Positions 1-5,648 of a DNA stretch of 7,262 nt are shown one piece after another. The notes under the pieces were generated by a model. It had not been told where the DNA came from and ran no database searches. It saw only the letters and a program-made list of their open reading frames with translations. The translations under genes were made by a program, and so were the position numbers. Positions within the stretch are counted from its first letter, which is position 1, and every line of letters starts with the position of its first letter. This stretch comes from OMOG01 sp041485845 (GTDB lineage Bacteria; Acidobacteriota; Terriglobia; Bryobacterales; Bryobacteraceae), in assembly GCA_041485845.1 (NCBI GenBank), contig JBGPKH010000471.1, positions 1-7,262 of the forward strand, read 5' to 3'.

Positions 1-864
1 AAGGAGCAGGACGTCAAGGTGATCGGCACCGACCAGGCCTACCGGTCGGTGCGCAACATCGTGATCAGCTCCGGACGGTTCCTGGACCAAGGCGATGTCA
101 CGCTGCGCACCAAGGTTGGACTGCTCACCGACAAACTGGCGCAGCGGATGTTCGGCAGCCAGGGCGCCGCGCTGAACCAGGTGATCCGGCTCTTCGGCTT
201 GCAGTTCACCGTGATCGGGACGTTTCACGAAAAGGTGGAGACCTTCGGCCAATCGGAAGTGGAGCGCGACACGATTCTGGTCCCGGCCACGGTTTTGCGC
301 TACTTCACCCCGGTCGAACGCATCGACCCGCTGTACGTCCAGGTGCGCTCGGCGCCCGAGGTGGAGCGGGTGGCCCAGCGGGTACACGAGATCGTCGCCG
401 GGCGGCACCGCCCCGGAGCCAGCTACCGTGTGGACACCCTCACCGCGATTCTGAACGCCGCCAAGAACATCTCCCTGATTCTTTCGCTGGTCCTGATCCT
501 GGTTTCCGCGATTACTCTGTTGATCTCCGGAATCGGGATCATGAACATCATGCTGGTGACGGTGACGGAGCGGACCCGTGAGATCGGCGTGCGGCTGGCC
601 GTGGGAGCTTCAGCCCGGGAGATTCTGCTGCAGTTCCTGGTGGAGGCGATGATGGTGAGCCTGACCGGCGGCCTGTTGGGTATCCTGGTGGGCGTGGCGA
701 TTCCGTTGAGCGTGCAACTGTTCGCGGACATCCGGATTCCGATTTCGCCCATCGCGATCGTGGTCGCCTTCGGCGTCTCCTGCCTGGTGGGTCTGATCTT
801 CGGAATTCTTCCGGCAAATCGGGCGGCGCATCTGAATCCCACCGAGGCGCTGCGCTATGAATAG
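1..864 (+). CDS. MacB/FtsX-family ABC transporter permease, C-terminal part (5' end outside window)
   Basis: The reading frame is open from base 1 to a TAG at 862-864 and gives 287 residues of a protein whose beginning lies upstream. The first ~145 residues fit the end of a MacB-type periplasmic core domain. They are followed by the FtsX-type membrane module: a helix at about residues 157-184, a second at about 212-238 and a third at about 249-272. The segment GIGIMNIMLVTVTERTREIG (bases 529-588) and the following VRLAVGA are hallmarks of MacB-like permeases, as is the C-terminal ending NPTEALRYE. Proteins of this family act in the inner membrane with a cytoplasmic ATPase. They use ATP to drive a periplasmic mechanical cycle that exports peptides, toxins or drugs with an outer membrane partner. 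Whether the ATPase is fused or separate cannot be seen. The family call is firm; the substrate is unknown. The downstream gene overlaps it by 8 bases, so the two are probably co-translated. Confidence 0.93.
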   Translation, partial: KEQDVKVIGTDQAYRSVRNIVISSGRFLDQGDVTLRTKVGLLTDKLAQRMFGSQGAALNQVIRLFGLQFTVIGTFHEKVETFGQSEVERDTILVPATVLRYFTPVERIDPLYVQVRSAPEVERVAQRVHEIVAGRHRPGASYRVDTLTAILNAAKNISLILSLVLILVSAITLLISGIGIMNIMLVTVTERTREIGVRLAVGASAREILLQFLVEAMMVSLTGGLLGILVGVAIPLSVQLFADIRIPISPIAIVVAFGVSCLVGLIFGILPANRAAHLNPTEALRYE

Positions 865-1786
865 CCCTTTCAGCCTGCCACTGCAGTTTTGCGCGCGCTT
901 GTGGGGCAGGTTGTCAACCTGCGGCCGATTGTCAATCGGCCTTCCGCCAGCGTGGTTGCTCCTCGCATTAGCCGCCGTGGCACGCGCGCAGTCGGTCGAT
1001 ATCTACCCCGAGTTTCGCCGGGGCGATCCGTTCGGCAGCGTGGTGGCTGCCGATCGGGCGATCGCGCCCCGCGAGATCCTCTCGCCCGCCGTAGCGCGCA
1101 ACGCGTTCGCCGCCTTTCACATCGCGGTCTCGGTGCCGGCCAAGGAATCGTACCTGCTGTACGTGGCCACCAACCCGCTGGACGCCTGCCGGGTGGCACT
1201 CTACAAAGAGCACTTCGTGAAGACCAGCCAGGGCTGGGTGCCCGACACTCTGGTGGAGGTCAACCGCCTCCCCGATTTCGGAACCATGCCCGACCCCGAC
1301 GACGGCATCGAGGGGCAGAACACGCGCCTCTACCTGCTGGAGCTTTGGGCGCCGCCGAATGCCGAAGTAGCCCGTTTCCGGCTGGAGGTGCAGTTGAAGG
1401 TTGCCGACTGGACCGTGCGGCCGATGGAGTTGCGGGTGATGGAGGCGCGGGTTCCCGATATCGCGGCTGCCACCCGGCCGACGGTTCTGCCCTCCATCGA
1501 GCAGGGGGCCGACGCCGCGGCGCTCGACGCCGTGCGCGAGTATCTCGCGGGCGTGCCGCTGCGAACGGATCCCCATCCCCTCACGCTGCGCGGAATCATC
1601 CGGCGGAATGCCGTGCAGGACATGGCGCTGGCGGGATCGCTCGGCCGCGAGATCGCGGGGAAGGACGCGATCGACCGGCGGGTGATCGGGCTGCTGCGGA
1701 CGAACTACTGGTTTCCGCCGCGGCTGTTCGGAGCGGAGTGGTATTTGCGGTTGCGGGATTTCTTGTACGCGCAGACGGGGCGCTAA
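857..1786 (+). CDS. Hypothetical exported protein, 309 aa, unrecognised family
   Basis: I do not recognise this protein. The ATG at 857 overlaps the end of the permease gene (ATGAATAG) and has a GAGG at 844-847, nine bases upstream. A long N-terminal stretch precedes a hydrophobic segment (AWLLLALAAVA, residues 32-42) and an ARA/Q signal peptidase I-like site after residue 44, so the mature part probably lies in the periplasm or beyond. The mature region is mixed and soluble-looking, with a tyrosine- and acid-containing N-terminal half and no repeats or obvious catalytic motif. Residues 17-28 form two 6-residue repeats (GRLSTC, GRLSIG), encoded by two adjacent DNA palindromes at 906-941. The normal signal peptide may therefore begin after them, for example from an in-frame TTG at 911 or 929, though neither has a clear ribosome site. 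The overlap with the permease suggests a shared transcript and possibly a substrate or accessory role, which is inference. This frame was preferred to a +2-shifted open frame that is arginine-rich and lacks domain-like character. Confidence 0.8.
   Translation: MNSPFSLPLQFCARLWGRLSTCGRLSIGLPPAWLLLALAAVARAQSVDIYPEFRRGDPFGSVVAADRAIAPREILSPAVARNAFAAFHIAVSVPAKESYLLYVATNPLDACRVALYKEHFVKTSQGWVPDTLVEVNRLPDFGTMPDPDDGIEGQNTRLYLLELWAPPNAEVARFRLEVQLKVADWTVRPMELRVMEARVPDIAAATRPTVLPSIEQGADAAALDAVREYLAGVPLRTDPHPLTLRGIIRRNAVQDMALAGSLGREIAGKDAIDRRVIGLLRTNYWFPPRLFGAEWYLRLRDFLYAQTGR
906..941. repeat. Two abutting perfect palindromes (17 bp and 19 bp) with the same TTGTCAA core
   Basis: GCAGGTTG-T-CAACCTGC (906-922) is directly followed by GGCCGATTG-T-CAATCGGCC (923-941). 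Each is a perfect inverted repeat around a single central T, and the two TTGTCAA cores are exactly 18 bases apart. The pair therefore adds two in-frame hexapeptides to the hypothetical exported protein. The layout resembles a small dispersed palindromic element (REP-like) that has landed in the 5' end of a coding region. Whether it is dispersed in the genome cannot be seen here, since only one copy occurs in the window. Confidence 0.7.
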
Positions 1787-2119
1787 AATGAGCCTGCCCG
1801 GACTTCCATCTCGCTTCCGGGGCGCGCCGGCCATCTATTTCCGATCCGGGCCAGTGCGCCGCGCGGGCTCGAAATCAGGCCGCTTCTACGGGTTGTGCGT
1901 TTGCGTCCAGTTGACGTCACGAGCGGCGCTGCAAGAACCAGCGCGGTGGCGATCCAAGCGCCGGCCGAACTCATTGGGTGTCCCTTGCGCAGGCTCTCGT
2001 TCCGAACCGCGGCCCAGGTAAAACACAAAAGGTAGTTCGAATAGAGGACGGAGAAGTCGGCCAGATACGCTTCCAGCACGTCGCACGTGCGCGGCGGACG
2101 TGGCGTTGCATTTTTTCTC
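1787..2119. other. Intergenic region without a convincing gene
   Basis: The 368 bases between the exported-protein gene and blaI carry the blaI promoter at the right end. The rest holds no recognised gene. A plus-strand frame beginning with an ATG at 1788 is arginine-rich and looks like noise. A minus-strand frame over about 2084-1930 is more protein-like, with mostly G/C third positions, and is treated as a finding. No rho-independent terminator was found: a 6-bp stem (CCCGGA 1797-1802 with TCCGGG 1816-1821) lacks a T tract. The sequence TGACGTCA at 1912-1919 is a short palindrome of no known meaning here. Confidence 0.6.
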
Positions 2120-2148
2120 TTGACATCCGCCCCAATTAGTACTAATAA
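2120..2148 (+). promoter_or_regulatory. Promoter of the blaI-M56 operon
   Basis: A perfect -35 hexamer TTGACA (2120-2125) is followed by a 17-base spacer and a -10-like TAATAA (2143-2148). A T-rich run (2111-2116) lies just upstream. The local AT content contrasts sharply with the surrounding GC-rich sequence. Transcription starting the usual 6-7 bases after the -10 would begin at about 2154-2155, which is the A of the blaI start codon. Confidence 0.75.
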
Positions 2149-2155
2149 ATTAGTA
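2135..2155. promoter_or_regulatory. Probable BlaI operator: three overlapping ATTAGTA/TACTAAT half-sites
   Basis: ATTAGTA (2135-2141), TACTAAT (2140-2146) and ATTAGTA (2149-2155) overlap. They form a perfect 12-bp palindrome at 2135-2146 and a 16-bp inverted repeat TACTAAT-AA-ATTAGTA at 2140-2155. BlaI/MecI-family repressors bind dyad sites built from TAC/GTA-type half-sites as dimers. This dyad covers the -10 hexamer and the first base of the start codon, as expected for autorepression by occlusion of RNA polymerase. I saw no second copy in the window. Confidence 0.75.
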
Positions 2156-2526
2156 TGAGACGTCGAAGCCTCACCCTGACCGGGCAGGAACTGGAAATCA
2201 TGAAGATCGTGTGGGAACGCGACAGCGTGACCGTCCGCGACGTCTACGAGACGTTGCTCGAGCGGCGCAAGGTCGCCTACACCACGGTCATGACCATGAT
2301 GAAGATCCTGGAACAGAAGCAGTACCTCAAGAAGAACCAGGCCGACCGCGCCCATGTCTACCGGCCCGCGCAGCCCAAGCGGCAGGTGATCGGCGACATG
2401 GTGCGCGATTTCGTCAACCGCGTGTTCAACGGCTCCGCCGAGCCGCTGCTGGTTCACCTGGTCGAGGAGCACAACCTTTCGCGCGAAGACTTGGAGGAGA
2501 TCGCGCAGTTGCGGAGGAAGTCATGA
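2155..2526 (+). CDS. blaI: BlaI/MecI/CopY-family transcriptional repressor, 123 aa
   Basis: This is a small winged-helix repressor of normal family length. The N-terminal LTLTGQELEIMKIVWE (residues 6-21), the VTVRDVYETL helix (25-34) and the recognition segment VAYTTVMTMMKILEQK (40-55) followed by a wing (about 60-72) are the family signature. The remaining C-terminal helices (about 76-120) form the dimerisation and regulatory part. Family members hold DNA as dimers and are released when a membrane M56 peptidase is activated. The ATG at 2155 has no Shine-Dalgarno sequence upstream; instead the promoter geometry predicts a leaderless or nearly leaderless mRNA. The stop codon overlaps the ATG of the downstream peptidase (ATGA at 2523-2526), so the pair is translationally coupled. 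Regulation is probably autorepression through the dyad over its promoter. The target could include genes outside the window; no beta-lactamase gene is nearby, so the symbol names the family and not a role in drug resistance. Confidence 0.93.
   Translation: MRRRSLTLTGQELEIMKIVWERDSVTVRDVYETLLERRKVAYTTVMTMMKILEQKQYLKKNQADRAHVYRPAQPKRQVIGDMVRDFVNRVFNGSAEPLLVHLVEEHNLSREDLEEIAQLRRKS
2513..2520 (+). promoter_or_regulatory. Ribosome binding site of the M56 peptidase gene
   Basis: GGAGGAAG lies inside the last codons of blaI, with GGAGG at 2513-2517 and five bases before the ATG at 2523. It fixes this start among the many possible codons of a longer upstream open frame that runs antisense-free through blaI. 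Confidence 0.8.
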
Positions 2527-4406
2527 GCACCCAACTCATCTGGGACAACCTGGTAGCCTACAGTTTGCAGATCGGGCTGCTGGTGGGGCTGGCGGCATTC
2601 GTGCCCGCCGTCTTGCGGCTGCGATTGCCGGGCGCGAAGCTGGTTTACTGGCACATCCTGCTGGTTGCGTGCCTGCTGCTGCCCGCGGTGCGGCCGTGGC
2701 GCCGCGCTGTGGTGTCGGACACCGTGCAGGTCTCGACTACCATAGTCTCCGCCGCTCCGTCCAGCTCGAAGTCCGCGCGGGAGTTGCCGCGCACCGGGAT
2801 CGCGCTGATTCTGCTGGCCGTCGGCGCCGTAGGGCGGCTGGCATGGCTCGGCCTGGGCCTGTGGCGGCTACGCCGGTATCGGCGGCATGCGAAGCCGTTG
2901 GGCATCCGGAACGGCTGCCCGATTTTCCTTTCGGAGGAGATTTCCAGCCCCGTGACTTTCGGCGTGCGCAAGCCGGTGATCCTTCTCCCGGCCGGTTTTC
3001 CGGAGCTGTATCCGCGCATTCAGGAAGCCATCCTCTGCCACGAACTGCGGCACGTCGAAAGGCGCGACTGGCTTTTCACCGTGACCGAAGAACTGGTGCG
3101 CGCGGTCTTCTGGTTCCATCCCGCGATCTGGTGGCTGCTGGGCGAAATCCAACTCGCGCGCGAGCAGGCGGTGGACCGCGAAGTAGTGGAGCGCACGCAG
3201 GCGCGCGATGAGTACGTAGATGCGCTGCTGACGATCGCAGGCGCGACGCCGCAGCTTGACCTGGCCCCGGCGCCGCTGTTTCTCCGTAAGCGGCACCTCA
3301 AACAGAGAGTAGTTTCCATTTTGAAGGAGGTTCGGATGTCCAAGACGAGATTGATTTCCGGGCTGGCCGCCGGGCTGGGGATTCTAGCCGCGGCGTGCTG
3401 GTTCGTAACCGGCACTTTCCCATTGGCGGCGGCGCCGCAGGTGGTGAACGACGCCCCCGGCATCACCGTGGAAACCGGCGGCGCCGCGCTGTTGCACCGG
3501 TCGCCGGTCACTTATCCCGAGACGGCTCGCACCCGCGGCATTCAGGGAACCGTGACTGTCGAGGCGGTGCTCGATGGCAGCGGCAACGTGAGCGAGGCGC
3601 GCGTGTTGAGCGGACCGCAGGAATTGCGCAAGGCGGTGCAGCAATCGGTTCTGCAATGGCACTTCAAAGCGGAGGCCGCGGGAACCACGCGGCTGGTGAA
3701 CATCGTCTTCCAAGTGAATGGGCCACAAGACCAGATGGTAGCCGGTGGGAGAACCGTCGCGGCCATCACGGCGCCCGCCGACCCGCGGCCAAATGAGAAT
3801 GCCGCTCAGGCGCGGGCGCAGGCGATGGCCAGGCTCGAGGCCGCGCGCAAGGAAGTGGAAGCGAGAATGGCTGCGCAATCACCCATGGGCCGCACCGTGA
3901 AGAGCATCAGCGTAATCGGTCTCTCCGACCAGATGAAGAGCGAACTGCTCTCCAGGCTCCCGATTCGCGAAGGCGAGACGCTCTCCGCGGATTCTCTGGC
4001 CAGGGTTTCCACGGCTGTGAAGGAGTTTGACGAACACCTCAGAGTGTCGACCGCGCTCTCCTCCGGGGACGCGGCTATCGCCATCTCCGCCCCGGACGCC
4101 CAGCCCGCGGCGCCCGAGCGCATCAAGATCGGCGGAAGCGTGCAACAGGTAAAGCTGATCCGGCAGCCTCATCCGGTCTACCCGCCGGACGCCAAGGCGG
4201 CGCGCATCCAGGGAACCGTGAAGCTCTCGGCGATCATCGGGAAAGATGGCGCCGTGCAGAACCTGGAGGTGCTCAGTGGCCATCCTTTGCTGGTGCCGGC
4301 GGCGCTCGAAGCCGTGAAGTTGTGGGTCTACCAGCCGACTCTGCTGAACGGAAACCCAGTGGAAGTCGTGACGCAGATCGACGTGAACTTCACGCTGAGC
4401 CAGTAA
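2523..4406 (+). CDS. M56 (BlaR1-type) membrane metallopeptidase with TonB-C-like and POTRA-like periplasmic domains, 627 aa
   Basis: The N-terminal part (residues 1-270) is an M56 peptidase. Membrane segments lie at about 11-33, 40-57 and 91-114. The zinc motif is HELRH (173-177, with E174 as the general base) followed by ERRD. WFHPAIWWL (197-205) and a downstream LAREQAVDRE (211-220) supply the conserved Glu/Asp expected as third ligand and neighbour. A further membrane segment lies at about 279-299 and places the rest in the periplasm. That rest consists of a TonB-C-like domain (about 321-399, with TYPETAR and a GTVTVEAVLDGSG strand), an Ala-rich helix (about 427-451), a POTRA-like stretch (about 458-515) and a second TonB-C-like domain (about 541-626, with HPVYPPDAK and WVYQPTLLNG). 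The family cleaves the partner BlaI or an intermediate after an outside signal. No penicillin-binding sensor domain is present, so the signal is unknown. The start at 2523 is chosen from the ATGA overlap and ribosome site. The stop abuts the stop of the convergent permease gene. An internal start at 3336 is plausible. Confidence 0.88.
   Translation: MSTQLIWDNLVAYSLQIGLLVGLAAFVPAVLRLRLPGAKLVYWHILLVACLLLPAVRPWRRAVVSDTVQVSTTIVSAAPSSSKSARELPRTGIALILLAVGAVGRLAWLGLGLWRLRRYRRHAKPLGIRNGCPIFLSEEISSPVTFGVRKPVILLPAGFPELYPRIQEAILCHELRHVERRDWLFTVTEELVRAVFWFHPAIWWLLGEIQLAREQAVDREVVERTQARDEYVDALLTIAGATPQLDLAPAPLFLRKRHLKQRVVSILKEVRMSKTRLISGLAAGLGILAAACWFVTGTFPLAAAPQVVNDAPGITVETGGAALLHRSPVTYPETARTRGIQGTVTVEAVLDGSGNVSEARVLSGPQELRKAVQQSVLQWHFKAEAAGTTRLVNIVFQVNGPQDQMVAGGRTVAAITAPADPRPNENAAQARAQAMARLEAARKEVEARMAAQSPMGRTVKSISVIGLSDQMKSELLSRLPIREGETLSADSLARVSTAVKEFDEHLRVSTALSSGDAAIAISAPDAQPAAPERIKIGGSVQQVKLIRQPHPVYPPDAKAARIQGTVKLSAIIGKDGAVQNLEVLSGHPLLVPAALEAVKLWVYQPTLLNGNPVEVVTQIDVNFTLSQ
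3324..3338 (+). promoter_or_regulatory. Internal Shine-Dalgarno sequence and in-frame ATG within the M56 gene
   Basis: AAGGAGG (3324-3330) is followed after five bases by ATG (3336-3338), in frame with the M56 gene as Met272. This is a better ribosome site than the one at the annotated gene start. The segment that follows (MSKTRLISGLAAGLGILAAA) has Lys and Arg followed by a hydrophobic stretch, like a signal peptide or signal anchor. Translation from here would give a 356-residue protein ending at 4406. Confidence 0.55.
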
Positions 4407-5648
4407 TTACTCGTACCGCAACACCTCCGCGGGCGCGATCCTGGTGGCCTTTTTGGCGGGATAGACCGTCGCCAGAAAGCTCACCAGGATCGCCAGCGCG
4501 GCGATCCACACCCCGTCAATCCACCTCGGCTCGAACGGCACGAACGGCAGGGCGTATACGGTCTGATCGAGCTTGATCCAGTGGTGCCGGTCGGCGTAAT
4601 GGCACAGCGAGTACCCGACCGCCAGGCCGATCGCGCTGCCCACGACGCCAATCAGCACGCCCTGCAGCATGAAGATCCGCCGGATCTGGGTGTGGCGCGC
4701 CCCCATCGACATAAGCACCGCGATATCCCGGTACTTTTCCATCACCATCATCACCAGCGTGATGAAAATGTTCAGCGCGGCCACGATCTCGATCAGCCCG
4801 ATGGTAATGATGGTCACGATGCGCTCCAGGTTCAGCGCGCGCATCAGTTGATAGTTCTGCTCCTTCCAGGTGGTCGTAGTGTAAGCCGGCCCCGACACCT
4901 TCTGAATCTCCGGCGCGTATCTGTCCACCTGGTTCAGGTCGTCGACATTCAGTTCGATGCGATTAACCGAATCCGGAATGGAGAGCATCCTCTGCGCGGC
5001 CTGGATGGAGGTGAACGCCCAGTTGTCGTCGATTTCGTAGAAGCCGGATTCAAAGACGCCCGCCACATAATATGGCCGGATGGACGGCCGCGGCCCAATG
5101 GGCGTGAGGGCGCCCCCCTGCGGACTCACGACATAGATCTTGGAGTTGACCACCATGCCGGTGTCTTCCACCAGCCGCGAGCCGAGAATGATCCCCGGCG
5201 GATCGGCGGCGGGATCGCGGAGCCGGTCGAGCGAGCCGGCCTTCAGGTGGCGCAGCGCCTCGCTGATCGCCAGTTCCGCATCCACATCGATGCCCTTGAG
5301 CACCGCCCCCTTGGACTGTAGCGGGCCGCTGAGGAGAATCGTGGCGTAGAGGGCGGGAGAGACTGCCGTGACGTGCGGCAGCTTGCGCAGCCGCTCGATG
5401 AGATCGTGCCAGTTCTCGATGCCGTTGCCCGATTCCCTGGCCGTCACGTCGATGTGCGCCGTGGCCCCCAGCATGTTGCGTTGCAGCGTGTTGCGGAACC
5501 CGTTGTTCACCGCGAGGGCGATGACCAGGGCCATCACGCCCGCGGCCACCCCGAGAATGGAGATCACGGTGATGATCGAGATCACCGCTTCCTTGCGGTG
5601 CGCCCGCAGGTAGCGGCTGGCGACGAACAGCTCGAAGCGCGAGGTCAC
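4407..5648 (-). CDS. lolC: LolC/LolE-family lipoprotein-releasing ABC transporter permease, 413 aa
   Basis: Full-length family member. An N-terminal FELFVASRYLRAHRKE leads into membrane helix 1 (about 21-48). A large periplasmic domain (about 50-272) follows, then helices at about 274-302, 326-352 and 376-396. Diagnostic residues are the WKEQNYQLMRAL stretch before helix 2, EIVAALNIFITLVMMVMEK (287-305) with RDIAVLMSMGA, and the C-terminal YPAKKATRIAPAEVLRYE. In the Lol system the permeases and the ATPase LolD extract lipoproteins from the inner membrane and pass them to a periplasmic carrier. The start is a GTG at 5648-5646 that overlaps the lysS stop (GTGA). No Shine-Dalgarno sequence precedes it, so expression probably depends on coupling to lysS. 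The gene downstream is convergent, so the expected lolD does not follow. LolC and LolE cannot be told apart reliably by eye; a single permease serving both roles (LolF-like) is possible. Confidence 0.88.
   Translation of the reverse strand: MTSRFELFVASRYLRAHRKEAVISIITVISILGVAAGVMALVIALAVNNGFRNTLQRNMLGATAHIDVTARESGNGIENWHDLIERLRKLPHVTAVSPALYATILLSGPLQSKGAVLKGIDVDAELAISEALRHLKAGSLDRLRDPAADPPGIILGSRLVEDTGMVVNSKIYVVSPQGGALTPIGPRPSIRPYYVAGVFESGFYEIDDNWAFTSIQAAQRMLSIPDSVNRIELNVDDLNQVDRYAPEIQKVSGPAYTTTTWKEQNYQLMRALNLERIVTIITIGLIEIVAALNIFITLVMMVMEKYRDIAVLMSMGARHTQIRRIFMLQGVLIGVVGSAIGLAVGYSLCHYADRHHWIKLDQTVYALPFVPFEPRWIDGVWIAALAILVSFLATVYPAKKATRIAPAEVLRYE

Noticed and set aside
889..1791. Second plus-strand open frame (300 codons) over the hypothetical exported protein
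   Set aside because: It is arginine-, glycine- and alanine-rich with no hydrophobic or domain-like structure, as expected for a shifted frame in GC-rich coding DNA; the 857 frame has a signal peptide and normal composition.
1797..1821. Possible terminator hairpin after the exported-protein gene
   Set aside because: The stem is only 6 bp with a 13-base loop and is followed by GC-rich sequence with no T tract.
968..1834. Minus-strand open frame of 288 codons over the same gene
   Set aside because: Composition rich in His, Arg, Gly and Pro typical of an antisense shadow; no ribosome site or recognisable motif.
1783..2472. Long minus-strand open frame (229 codons) across the intergenic gap and antisense to blaI
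   Set aside because: Its first half is the histidine- and leucine-rich antisense of a clear BlaI gene; only the short part over 2084-1930 looked protein-like and is reported separately with low weight.
2155..4406. Beta-lactam resistance operon
   Set aside because: The regulator and peptidase families match, but there is no beta-lactamase gene and no penicillin-binding sensor domain in the peptidase.
4581..5321. Plus-strand open frame of 246 codons
   Set aside because: It is antisense to the unmistakable LolC/E permease and His/Asp/Arg-rich.
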